This document shows positions 1-8,746 of a stretch of 64,000 nt of DNA, piece after piece (the first letter of the stretch is position 1; the number at the start of each line of letters is the position of its first letter). The notes beneath the pieces were generated by a model, which made no database searches, was not told where the DNA came from, and saw only the letters and a list, made by a program, of their open reading frames with translations. The DNA lies in contig CAYPAV010000003.1 in the NCBI GenBank assembly GCA_964408805.1, forward strand, positions 62,001-126,000. The letters run 5' to 3'. The DNA comes from CAYPAV01 sp964408805 (lineage in GTDB: Bacteria; Pseudomonadota; Alphaproteobacteria; UBA8366). The translations under genes and the position numbers were made by a program.

Positions 1-1
1 G

Positions 2-1390
2 ATGGGAATAGCCAGCGCGGGCGGGATCGGACGGGCCTTGGCGCATTGGATCGTAGAGGGTCATCAGCCCTTTGATCTCTGGCCGGTCGACGCGCGGCGC
101 TTCGCCGCCGAATCCTGCGGGGAAAGCTTCCTTCGCAGCCGCATTCCCGAGGTGCTGGGCGATCACTACGCGATCGGCTATCCGGGCCGCGAGCCCGGAA
201 CCGGCCGCGATTTGCGCCGAAGCCCGCTCCATGAGCGACTGGCCGAGAATGGCGCCGATTTCGGCGTTCGCGGCGGTTGGGAACGCCCCGATTGGTATCG
301 CCCGATGACGGCTTCGGCGGCGCGCGAGCTTCGCTTCGGCCGGCCGAGCTGGCATGACGAGGTGGCGGCCGAACATCGAGCGGCGCGGGAGGGAGTCGTC
401 CTCTTCGATCAATCGGCCTTCGGCAAGCTCCGAATCGAAGGGCCGGACGCGGTCGATCTCCTGCAACGAATCTGCGCCAACAATATCGACGTACCGCCCG
501 GCCGAATCGTCTATACGCCGATGTTGAACGAACGCGGCGGCTATGAGAGCGACCTGACCGTAACGCGGCTCGCGCCGGACGCCTTCCTGCTGGTGACGGG
601 CGCCGCCCAGGCGGTCCGCGACGCGCATTGGATCGCCACGCATCGACAGAACCACGCCGATGTCGCCAGTGTGGATGTGAGCGGTGACTACGCAACGCTC
701 AGCCTAATGGGCCCGAAGGCGCGCGACCTTCTCGCCCGCGTCACCCCAAATGATCTTGCCAACAACATGTTCCCCTATATGACGTCCCAATCAATCGAGA
801 TCGCCGGCGCCGAAGTCGTCGCCAACCGGATCTCCTATGCGGGCGAGCTGGGTTGGGAGTTATACGTCCCCGCGGCGGCGGCGATCGCGGTGTATGACGC
901 CCTCTTCGCAGCGGGTGGCGACTTGGGGCTTCGGGATGCCGGGATGTTTGCGCTTGCCTGTCTTCGGATCGAGAAGGGCTACCGTGCCTGGGGCCACGAT
1001 ATCGGCCCCGACGACACGCCGTTCGAGGCCGGGCTCGCCTTTGCCGTCGATTTCGAGAAATCGGGCGATTTCGTCGGTCGCGAAAGGCTTATGGCGGTTC
1101 GTCATGAACCGCCGTCCCGGCGATTCCTGCGTTTTCGTCTCGACGACCCCGGCCTGCACCCTCTCGGCGACGAACCGATCCGCCATGACGGACGGATCGT
1201 GGGACAGGCGACCTCCGCCGCCTACGGGCACACAGTGGGAATGTCCCTGGTGATGGGGTATGCGGAACTCGAAGATTGGGAGTCGCCGCCGCCCTCCGGC
1301 TGGACCCTCGAGATGGCCGATATTCGAGCCACGATGATAGCCTCTTCCAAGCCCTTTTACGATCCGAAAGGCGCGCGTCTCAAGGAATGA
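2..1390 (+). CDS. Sarcosine/dimethylglycine dehydrogenase-like flavoprotein, C-terminal part (5' end outside window)
   Basis: The open frame runs in from before base 1, so only the last 462 residues or so are visible. The first ~100 residues match the linker that follows the FAD domain in the DMGDH/SARDH family. The rest is a folate-binding GcvT aminomethyltransferase domain plus its C-terminal barrel (for example LFDQSAFGKLRIEGPDA and ISYAGELGWELYVPA). Family members oxidatively demethylate N-methyl amines and pass the C1 unit to tetrahydrofolate. The FAD Rossmann part must lie upstream. The stop overlaps the next start as ATGA, so the two genes are translationally coupled. Substrate (sarcosine, dimethylglycine or another N-methyl amine) cannot be told from this part. 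The ATG at base 2 is probably internal. Confidence 0.85.
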   Translation: MGIASAGGIGRALAHWIVEGHQPFDLWPVDARRFAAESCGESFLRSRIPEVLGDHYAIGYPGREPGTGRDLRRSPLHERLAENGADFGVRGGWERPDWYRPMTASAARELRFGRPSWHDEVAAEHRAAREGVVLFDQSAFGKLRIEGPDAVDLLQRICANNIDVPPGRIVYTPMLNERGGYESDLTVTRLAPDAFLLVTGAAQAVRDAHWIATHRQNHADVASVDVSGDYATLSLMGPKARDLLARVTPNDLANNMFPYMTSQSIEIAGAEVVANRISYAGELGWELYVPAAAAIAVYDALFAAGGDLGLRDAGMFALACLRIEKGYRAWGHDIGPDDTPFEAGLAFAVDFEKSGDFVGRERLMAVRHEPPSRRFLRFRLDDPGLHPLGDEPIRHDGRIVGQATSAAYGHTVGMSLVMGYAELEDWESPPPSGWTLEMADIRATMIASSKPFYDPKGARLKE

Positions 1391-2295
1391 CCGAAGACAT
1401 CCCCATCATCGACGCCCATCACCATTTCTGGGACCTCGAGCGGAACCGGTATCCTTGGCTTCAGGACCACGTGATCGAGTCCTTCCGCTATGGGGATTAC
1501 AGTGGCATTCGCCGATCCTACCTGCCGGCCGACTTTTTCGCCGATACGCAAAACCAAAGCGTCGTGGCTTCGGTTCACATGGAAGCGGAGTTCAATCCCA
1601 CGAACCCGGTCGGCGAGACCCGTTGGCTCCATGAGATGGTCGAAGCGCACGGGTTCCCGCACGCGATCGTCGGGCAGGCTTGGTTCTGCAACGATGATAT
1701 CGAAGACGTCTTGGCGGGCCACGCGGCATACCCCCTCTCACGCGGGGTCCGTCAGAAACCGGCGGCGGCGCTTTCGCCGGAGACCGTCGTTCAGGGCGCA
1801 CCGGGGTCGATGGGTGACCCCAAATTCCGAGAAGGCTATGCCCATCTCGCCAAGCACGGGCTGCACTACGATCTCCAAACGCCTTGGTGGCACCTCGAAG
1901 AGGCCGCCGCCCTGGCCCGCGACTTCCCCGAGACCCCCATCATCCTGAACCATACGGGCCTTCCCGCGGACCGAAGCGATCGGGGGCTGGCCGGCTGGCG
2001 GACGGCGATAGAGACCTTCGCCGCCGCGCCCAACACGGCGGTGAAGATCTCCGGCCTCGGCCTGAAGGGGCAACCTTGGAGAATCGACGATAATCGTTAC
2101 GTAATAATAACAACCGTTGAAATATTTGGCATTGACCGGTGCATGTTTGCCAGTAATTACCCCGTCGACGGGCTGGTCGCGAGTTATGATACGATTTTCG
2201 ACGGATTCAAGGAGATCGTCGCGGCACTGCCGGCGTCGGATCGGCGCAAGCTCTTCCACGACAATGCGAAGCGCTATTACCGCATCGACATTTAA
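1387..2295 (+). CDS. Amidohydrolase family 2 metal-dependent hydrolase (COG3618 type)
   Basis: A 302-residue TIM-barrel hydrolase. It opens with the metal-binding signature IIDAHHHFWDLERNRYPWL (His11-His13), typical of the COG3618 group, which includes lactonases and isomerases. A conserved C-terminal segment, DRCMFASNYPVDG, carries the family's Ser-Asn-x-Pro-x-Asp block. I chose the ATG at 1387 because it overlaps the upstream stop (ATGA) and places the HxH motif at the usual distance; longer in-frame extensions are shadow sequence. Co-transcription with the GcvT-type dehydrogenase suggests the same catabolic route, perhaps hydrolysing a lactone or amide intermediate, but the substrate is unknown. 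Bases ~2090-2160 are unusually A/T-rich yet still encode family-consistent residues. Confidence 0.88.
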   Translation: MTEDIPIIDAHHHFWDLERNRYPWLQDHVIESFRYGDYSGIRRSYLPADFFADTQNQSVVASVHMEAEFNPTNPVGETRWLHEMVEAHGFPHAIVGQAWFCNDDIEDVLAGHAAYPLSRGVRQKPAAALSPETVVQGAPGSMGDPKFREGYAHLAKHGLHYDLQTPWWHLEEAAALARDFPETPIILNHTGLPADRSDRGLAGWRTAIETFAAAPNTAVKISGLGLKGQPWRIDDNRYVIITTVEIFGIDRCMFASNYPVDGLVASYDTIFDGFKEIVAALPASDRRKLFHDNAKRYYRIDI

Positions 2296-2320
2296 CCAGG
2301 CACCCCGCACACTGGCCGCC

Positions 2321-3772
2321 ATGAGCGAGACGACAACAGCACTGGACCGGGCACGCGCGGCCCTTCGCGACGGCGATCGCGAGGCGGCGATTTCGGCGTT
2401 CCGAAAGGCGCTGGAGGAGTCGCCGGGCGATCCCATTTCGCTTTTCGGTCTCGGCACGACCCTCCTGGAGCTTCGCCGCGACGAAGACGCGGAGTCGGTT
2501 TTGCAAGAAGCCCACGCGGCCGCCTCCGAAAACCCGGATATCCGGAACAGCCTCGGCGTGGCCCTCAGGCGCCTGAAAAAATATCCGGAAGCAATCCCCC
2601 ACCTTACCGCCGCCGCGGCGGCCTACCCGGACCGCCCGGGCGTCCTGGTCAACCTCGCCAATGCGCTTCGGGCGGACCATCGATTGGACCAGGCCGAGCC
2701 CATGTATCGTTAAGCGCTCGTCCTCGATCCCTCTTTCACCGAGGCTTATTTCGGTCTCGGAACGTTATATCGCATGGCCGGTCAACTCGATGATGCGAAG
2801 ACTCTCCTCGATCTGGCGCTTGGCCGGAACCCGGATCACGCGGACGCTCATCTCTCGCGCGCGATGCTCTATCTGGAGCAGGGAAATTTCGCTTTCGGCT
2901 TCGCGGAATATGAATGGCGCTGGCAGTGCAACGATTTCCCGGGCCGAGAGATCGTCGGCACCGAATGGCGGGGCGAGGATCTCGCCGGCAAGACCATCCT
3001 CGTCCATGCGGAGCAAGGCCTCGGCGACACAATTCAATTCGCCCGCTTCGTGCCGATGCTGTTGGCGCGGGGCGCGTCGATTCTGTTTTACGCCCAGCCC
3101 GAGCTCGTCCCCGTCCTGGAGACCCTCGAAGGGGATGTACGGATCATCCCGGCGGAGACGGCCGTCCCGAATTATGATTATTACGTTGCCGTTATGAGCC
3201 TGCCGTACCATTTGGGTATCATGGCGGAGGCGATTCCCGCCGAAATTCCCTATCTCTCGGCGCCGAAGACCGTTCCCGACCGGTTGGAGGAAATTCTCCC
3301 GCCGGAAAGCCGTCATCTCCGGGTCGGCCTGACCTGGGCCGGCCGGCCGACCCACGCCGACGATCGGCACCGCTCCTGCCCGCTGGAAGCGCTCCTGCCG
3401 CTGGCCCGCGTTCCGGGAGTCGCGCTCTATGCCCTGCAAAAGGAAATGCGCGAGGAAGACAAGCCGTTTCTGACTAGAATCAAGGACTTGTCGCCACATC
3501 TCGATGATTTCGGGGTGACGGCGGCGGCGCTATCGCGGCTCGACCTGATCGTTGCCGTCGACACGGCGACGGCCCATCTCGCGGGCGCCCTCGGCCGGCC
3601 GGTCATGCTGATGCTGGCCCACCGAGCGGAGTGGCGCTGGGCGCTGGGGCAGGAGGACTCACCCTGGTATCCGACTATGCGTCTGGTGCGCCAACCGACC
3701 CCCGGCGACTGGGAAACCGTGGTGTCGCGGATTGCCGATGCGCTTAAACGGGGCCCTCATCGTAAAGCTTGA
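2321..3772 (+). pseudogene. TPR-repeat glycosyltransferase-9-like protein interrupted by an in-frame TAA
   Basis: One reading frame of 484 codons starts at ATG 2321 but contains a TAA at 2711-2713 (codon 131). Before the stop lie about three and a half TPR repeats ending EPMYR. After it the same frame resumes ALVLDPSFTEAYFGLG, exactly completing a TPR helix pair. The frame then runs through another TPR and a GT-B-like domain (ILVHAEQGLGDTIQFARF; VDTATAHLAGALGRPV) to 3772. In this family the interrupted position is normally Gln, Lys or Glu, so a single base change from CAA, AAA or GAA explains it. The two pieces would be 130 aa and, from a possible internal ATG at 2774, about 332 aa. This may be a real nonsense mutation, a base-calling error or a read-through site. 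The 3' end overlaps the convergent next gene by 29 bp. Confidence 0.8.
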
Positions 3773-4631
3773 AGACGGCCCCGCCATCCAGGTCCTCGTG
3801 CCCCCTGGCGCAGAGGATGCGGAACATGGTGCGCGCCTGATCGGCCATCGGCGTCGGCGCCTTCAGCGACTTGGTGACGTCGTGCAACATATCGAGATCC
3901 TTCAGGATCTGGGCGGCCCGGCCCAAGGGCTCGAAATCGCGCGCGAGGATGCGGGGATAGAGCGCCTGGAGGAGGTTGCTGTTGGCATGGCCGGTGGCGA
4001 GGGCCGCCGGAATCTTGGCCGCGTCGATCCCGCCCGCCTCGGCCAGCTTCACCGCCTCGGCGATGACGCAATAGTTGGAGAGAACGAGCGTCTGGTTCAC
4101 CATCTTGGTGATCTGCCCGGCTCCGACCGGCCCCATATGGGTGAAAACATCCGCGAGATCACCCATCAGGGCGGAAATCCGCTCGATCGCCGCATCCTCG
4201 CCGCCCGCCATGATCGCGAGTTCGCCCGCTTCGGCCGCGGGCGGGCCGCCGGAGACCGGCGCATCGACCCAATCTATCCCGCACGCCGCCTTCAGACGTG
4301 CCGACATATCGTAGGTCGCCGGCAACTGGGTCGTTCCGTGATCAACCAAAACCGTCGCCGATCCGCCCGCCTTGGCGATCCCGTCCGGACCGAACACGGC
4401 CGCCTCCACCGACGGTGTCTCAAGGACGCAGATCTGGACGATATCGGATGCCGCCGCCACCTCGCCGGGACTCCCGGCGGGAACCACGCCCCATTGGGCC
4501 GCCCTTTCCAGACGCCCCGCATCGAGATCATAGCCGGTGACTTGATAACCGAGCCCGGTCAATCGCTTGGTGAAAGCCGACCCCATCAAACCGATCCCGA
4601 TGAATCCGATCCGCGGTTTTGCCTCGCTCAT
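3744..4631 (-). CDS. NAD(P)-dependent beta-hydroxyacid dehydrogenase (3-hydroxyisobutyrate dehydrogenase family)
   Basis: A 295-residue enzyme with an N-terminal Rossmann motif (GFIGIGLMGSAF) and the substrate-binding signature DAPVSGGPPAAEAG near residue 120. The family's catalytic Lys sits in GAGQITKMVNQ. The all-helical C-terminal domain is complete. Members oxidise or reduce 3-hydroxyacids such as 3-hydroxyisobutyrate, tartronate semialdehyde or 2-hydroxy-3-oxopropionate. It is last in a minus-strand set with the amidase (15 bp upstream) and the formamidase-like gene, suggesting it handles an acid released by those hydrolases. Exact substrate unresolved. Its 3' end overlaps the convergent TPR glycosyltransferase remnant by 29 bp. 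Confidence 0.88.
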   Translation of the reverse strand: MSEAKPRIGFIGIGLMGSAFTKRLTGLGYQVTGYDLDAGRLERAAQWGVVPAGSPGEVAAASDIVQICVLETPSVEAAVFGPDGIAKAGGSATVLVDHGTTQLPATYDMSARLKAACGIDWVDAPVSGGPPAAEAGELAIMAGGEDAAIERISALMGDLADVFTHMGPVGAGQITKMVNQTLVLSNYCVIAEAVKLAEAGGIDAAKIPAALATGHANSNLLQALYPRILARDFEPLGRAAQILKDLDMLHDVTKSLKAPTPMADQARTMFRILCARGHEDLDGGAVFKLYDEGPV

Positions 4632-4646
4632 CTCTTTCTCTCCTTC

Positions 4647-6119
4647 CTATTCGTAACCCGGCGGCGCTTCGAATCCGCCGATCTCGTCCGCCAGAAGCCG
4701 CGCGAAATCGATCGTCCGCAGATCATGCATCGACGGACCGACGATCTGCACGCCGACCGGCAGGCCGGAGGCCGTCAGCCCCGCGGGCGCCACCGTCGAG
4801 GGCAGATAGACCACGCCGGTCAAACCGGCCCAGAATAGCTGGTCGATCACGCATTGCGGCTCGCCGTTGACGGTAATGAAGCGCTCCCAGCGTGCGCCCT
4901 TCTGGTCGTGCGGGAAGGCGGCCGACGTGGCGGCGGGGCACAGCAGGACATCCCATTCCTTGAAGAATTCGTGCCAGGCCCAGCGCATATGGGTGCGTTC
5001 CTCATTGGCCACGAACCACTCGCGATGATACTGCACCGCGGCGCGAAGGGTGTGCGCTTCGTAGGCGTTGTCGGTCGAATCAAGTGCGGCGACCTTGGCC
5101 TTGTTCGCCTCGAAGACCTCGACCGACAGACGCGACATCGTCACACCACGTAGAAGTCGCAGATAAAGGTCATGCGAACGCGCCATCTCAATCGCCGGTC
5201 GCGCGCTATCGTCGACCATGGCGCCGGTCTTGGCGACGGCGTCCGCAATCCTTTGCAAGCGGTCGACATATTCGCCGTCGACCGGCGCCACGTCGTCCGA
5301 GAGCATCACCGCGACGCGGTAGTCGGCGAGGCGCTTTTTGGCCGGCTTCGGCAATTCGAGCTTCAAACCCTCGGCCTCGAGCGCGTCCGGCCCCGCCATG
5401 CATTCGAGGGCCACCGCCAGATCCTCGGCGCCGCGCGCCAACGGCCCCACGACGTCGATATCGGCCGGGCTCAACACGCCGGGCGTCGCCTGTCCCCGAA
5501 GCGGCACGATCCCCCAGGTCGGTTTGTGGCCGTAGATACCGCAGTAATGCGCCGGGTTGCGGATCGATGCGCCAATATCGCTCCCCGCGTCAAGCCCGGT
5601 CATCCCGGCGGCAAGGGCGGCGGCCGAGCCGCCCGACGAGCCGCCCGGCCCACGGGTCGTGTCCCAAGGATTGTTGGTGGTGCCGTGAATTTCGTTGAAA
5701 GTCTCCCAGTCGCCCAGCAACAACGGCACATTGGTCTTGCCGAACAGGACCACGCCGGCGGCCTTCATGCGCTCGACGACGACCGCATTGGTGGAAGCTA
5801 TATTGTCCTTCAGCCCGGGCACGCCCCAGGTCGTCGGTGTTCCGACCAGATCGTAGCTTTCCTTGATCGTCATCGGCACGCCATGGAACGGGCCCCAAAT
5901 CTCGCCCTTGGCTAGGGCGGTATCGGCGTCGGCGGCACGCGCGCGCGCGGTCTCGATATCCCAGGCGATGATTGCGTTCAAATTCGCGTTGTGCGTCTTG
6001 GCGCGGCCGAGGAAGTGTTCCAGCAATTCGACACAGCCGATCTCCTTCGATCGCACCATCGCCGCCAGATCGACGGCGGTCTTGAAATGAAGTTTCGTCT
6101 CGGTCGAAGAACGATCCAT
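4647..6119 (-). CDS. Amidase (amidase-signature family, Ser-cisSer-Lys)
   Basis: A full-length 490-residue amidase-signature enzyme. The triad is visible: Lys86 in GVPMTIKES, cis-Ser161 in GGSSGGSAAALAAG and nucleophile Ser185 in GSDIGASIRNPA. The 75- and 24-residue spacings match those recalled for fatty-acid amide hydrolase. The family hydrolyses carboxamides to acid plus ammonia or amine in the cytoplasm. No signal peptide is present. It lies 29 bp downstream of the formamidase-like gene and 15 bp upstream of the hydroxyacid dehydrogenase, in one presumed transcript. It is not GatA: there is no gatB or gatC nearby. The substrate is presumably an aliphatic amide linked to the cluster. Confidence 0.9.
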   Translation of the reverse strand: MDRSSTETKLHFKTAVDLAAMVRSKEIGCVELLEHFLGRAKTHNANLNAIIAWDIETARARAADADTALAKGEIWGPFHGVPMTIKESYDLVGTPTTWGVPGLKDNIASTNAVVVERMKAAGVVLFGKTNVPLLLGDWETFNEIHGTTNNPWDTTRGPGGSSGGSAAALAAGMTGLDAGSDIGASIRNPAHYCGIYGHKPTWGIVPLRGQATPGVLSPADIDVVGPLARGAEDLAVALECMAGPDALEAEGLKLELPKPAKKRLADYRVAVMLSDDVAPVDGEYVDRLQRIADAVAKTGAMVDDSARPAIEMARSHDLYLRLLRGVTMSRLSVEVFEANKAKVAALDSTDNAYEAHTLRAAVQYHREWFVANEERTHMRWAWHEFFKEWDVLLCPAATSAAFPHDQKGARWERFITVNGEPQCVIDQLFWAGLTGVVYLPSTVAPAGLTASGLPVGVQIVGPSMHDLRTIDFARLLADEIGGFEAPPGYE

Positions 6120-6148
6120 GACTCCCGCTCCCCTCCTTGAACCGTTCT

Positions 6149-8719
6149 TTAAATTGGCGCCGGATCGAGGAACCGGCGAATGACGTTCTCGCTGATCCGC
6201 GAGACGTTGTTGTCGTAGCCGTTATGCGACAGCGCCGCCGCCCAGGCGATCGAGCTGGTCGCGAAGACGGCGCCGCCGTTGGCGGTCTCGTGGAACACCA
6301 TGTCGCATCGGACCATGGGGCTGGTCTCGCCGGTGTTGGCCGAATGGGTGTGGGTCAATTCCTCCTTCACCCAATGATAGGCGGCGGTGAAGTCGCGCGC
6401 GGAGGCGACGACCAGCGCATGCGGCGGTGTTCCGAGATCGAAATCCGCCCGGTCGACCTCCCAACCCGCCGCGCCGCCGCCGAGGAGGCCAAAATCGCCG
6501 ATCTTCTCTTCATCGCCGATGCCCTCGAAGATAAATGCCGCGCGCGGATCGAAGCTCGCTTGCGTCCGTTCGTAATGGGTTGAGAAATCGAATCCCTGGG
6601 CGCACATGCCGGTGCCGGCGACAGTCTGCGGCGCCCGACCCATGCGCCGCCACATGCCGCCGAGTTCACCGGTGAATCCGTGATAATACTCGCCCCCTTC
6701 CGCAATCCAGGAGCGGATGCCGTCCTCGGCCCGGCGCATCTCGATCACCCCCGGCAGATCGGGATGATAGGAGACCCGCCAATAGAATCCGTTGCCGCCG
6801 AAATAAATGAACCGTCCGCCGGCCGCCTTATAGGCGTCGTAGGCTTCCATCATGTTGAGCGACGGGTATTCCGGATGCGTCCCGGTCATCACGCAACGAT
6901 AAGGTGCCAATAGCGCCACGCCATGCCGATCGAGATCGTCCTCAGTGATGACGTCGTAGGCGATCCCCTTTTCCTCGAGCCAGTCGGTGATGTGAGTGTC
7001 AGCGGCGAACTGCCAAAGACGCTCGTTCGGCTGCATGTTGAGGATCGGGCGAAGGCGAGAGGCATAGCAAACGCCGCTGCCGTCCGAATGGGTGTCGTAC
7101 ATCGAGACGCCGAGTTCCGGGTGCTCGTGGAGATAGAGGGCCGAGGGGTCGAGAGCGGCCCAATATCCGGTCACGTTCTCGCGTTCGCGCCATTCGACCT
7201 CGACATGGCGATCCGCATAGGCCCAGTAGCTCGCTGTCGGCAGCAACAGCGCCAGATCGGCCCGCGCCTCGCCGAGCGGTGGTCGGACCACGAAAGGGCA
7301 ATAATCCTGGTGACCGTCCCGAGTCAGCTTGGCGCAATAGATTCCGCTCCCGAGGGTCGCCGGCACATCGAAGGTGAAATCCGTGTCCCAGCCGCAGTCG
7401 TATAGATCGTCATTATGGAAGTGGATGGCGCCATAGTGTTCGGGCTTTCGCGTCCAGACGTATTCACTGCCGTCCCAGTTCCAGCCCTTCATGGCGCGCA
7501 CGGGCATGTTGACGGTCTCGCCGTGATGCGCCGCCAGCGAGGTGTCGACGACGCGGGTCGTCGGGATGTCCCGGCTGAAATCCCATCCGGCGACCAAATC
7601 GTCGTCGGGTGCCGCCGCGCGACCGGACTGAACTAGCGCCTCCCGCCGTTCGTGGTCGAGGGCGGCCGCGGCGACCGAGGGGCTATCGATCTTACCGTTG
7701 AAATAAGCGGCGGGTGCCGGCCGGCCGTCATCCGCGCCGTGCCACGCGGCGATCCAGAAGCCGGGGCCCGGCGTGGGTGCGAGATCGGTCCCCGCAGTCG
7801 CACTCGCGGTCGTATCGCCGCGCGGGTATTCGATCAGCGGGCGCTGTGCGATCCAGGCCTCCTTGTGTTCGGCGTCATAGGTGGCGGCGACAAGGGTCCA
7901 ATGCCGGCTCAAAAGCGGCACGCCCGTCGCGAGGATGAAGCGGTCGACGCCATCGCCCATGAAGAGGGTCGCCGCCCCCGTCTCGTCGACGCCAAGCGCA
8001 TAGCCGTTACCGCCGACATCGTCCCAATTCCCCATCACCGCCTGAACCCGGCCACCGACCGCGGTCGGCCAGATATAGGCCTGGAGCGTGAAACTTCGAA
8101 GGTCGAAGGCATCGGGCCGGCCGATTTCGACGAAGGACCCGGCGTCGATCGGCTGGAAGCGGCCCGGATGGGACCCATCGAAACTCGCCGCGACCGGTGT
8201 CTCCTTGAAGCCGGCGCCGCCGGGCGTGCCGTCGCCCGAGCGCATCCGGACGAGTTCCGCCGCATAGGGCTGGTCGTCCGCCGAACTCACCTTGAAGGCA
8301 ATTTGCCCGCCGGTCTCGACGCTGAAGACATCGCTATAGGACAGCAGCGGCCGAACCGCGGCGGAATTCGTCACCTCGCCCTCGCCCGCGCGCGGAATGA
8401 CCGGGTCGTCGACGCCGTCCAGTACCAGCCGCTCTCCGGTATTCGCTTCCCAGCGTGCCTTGAAGAGCGCCCAATAGGCCGCCCCCAGATCGTCGAACGC
8501 CGACTCGCGAAAGATCTCCAGCGGATGCCCCTTGGGGCCGGTCGTGAGCGCCAGATGCCACGGTCCGTTCAGTACCGTCTGAACCAGAATGTAGCGGCCC
8601 GCGATCTCCTCCCAGCGCAACAATTTCATCAACTTTTGCAGCGCCGGATCGTGCGGGCCGAAGGGGTTGTCGCGAAATGCGCGGCATAGATCGAGACGGG
8701 TCGGATCGACCTTGTGCAT
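6149..8719 (-). CDS. N,N-dimethylformamidase-like enzyme with small and large subunits fused
   Basis: An 856-residue protein. Residues ~200-380 look like a LamG/concanavalin-type domain, and ~400-856 resemble the catalytic domain of the DMFase large subunit. That enzyme hydrolyses dimethylformamide to dimethylamine and formate using mononuclear iron held by two Tyr and one Glu. Candidate ligands are Tyr501 (WAYADRH), Tyr541 (SMYDTHSDG) and Glu617 (TGTHPEY); their 40- and 76-residue spacing is close to that recalled for the known enzyme. The first ~100 residues (RDNPFGPHDPALQKL, FKARWEANTG) resemble the separate small subunit, as recalled, so both subunits appear fused. It lies 27 bp after the HtrA-like gene and 29 bp before the amidase. 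The substrate could be another N-alkyl amide. Confidence 0.72.
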   Translation of the reverse strand: MHKVDPTRLDLCRAFRDNPFGPHDPALQKLMKLLRWEEIAGRYILVQTVLNGPWHLALTTGPKGHPLEIFRESAFDDLGAAYWALFKARWEANTGERLVLDGVDDPVIPRAGEGEVTNSAAVRPLLSYSDVFSVETGGQIAFKVSSADDQPYAAELVRMRSGDGTPGGAGFKETPVAASFDGSHPGRFQPIDAGSFVEIGRPDAFDLRSFTLQAYIWPTAVGGRVQAVMGNWDDVGGNGYALGVDETGAATLFMGDGVDRFILATGVPLLSRHWTLVAATYDAEHKEAWIAQRPLIEYPRGDTTASATAGTDLAPTPGPGFWIAAWHGADDGRPAPAAYFNGKIDSPSVAAAALDHERREALVQSGRAAAPDDDLVAGWDFSRDIPTTRVVDTSLAAHHGETVNMPVRAMKGWNWDGSEYVWTRKPEHYGAIHFHNDDLYDCGWDTDFTFDVPATLGSGIYCAKLTRDGHQDYCPFVVRPPLGEARADLALLLPTASYWAYADRHVEVEWRERENVTGYWAALDPSALYLHEHPELGVSMYDTHSDGSGVCYASRLRPILNMQPNERLWQFAADTHITDWLEEKGIAYDVITEDDLDRHGVALLAPYRCVMTGTHPEYPSLNMMEAYDAYKAAGGRFIYFGGNGFYWRVSYHPDLPGVIEMRRAEDGIRSWIAEGGEYYHGFTGELGGMWRRMGRAPQTVAGTGMCAQGFDFSTHYERTQASFDPRAAFIFEGIGDEEKIGDFGLLGGGAAGWEVDRADFDLGTPPHALVVASARDFTAAYHWVKEELTHTHSANTGETSPMVRCDMVFHETANGGAVFATSSIAWAAALSHNGYDNNVSRISENVIRRFLDPAPI

Positions 8720-8746
8720 GACGCCTCCCTCGCCCGCGGGCGGCGG

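Noticed and set aside
2711..2713. Selenocysteine or pyrrolysine reading of the stop in the TPR gene
   Set aside because: The codon is TAA; Sec needs UGA and Pyl needs UAG.
3732..4838. Long plus-strand open frame (368 aa) opposite the dehydrogenase and amidase
   Set aside because: Composition is Arg/Gly/Asp-rich shadow translation; the minus-strand frames have complete family motifs.
7652..8689. Long plus-strand open frame opposite the formamidase-like gene
   Set aside because: Antisense of a gene with domain-consistent sequence; no motif, no ribosome site.
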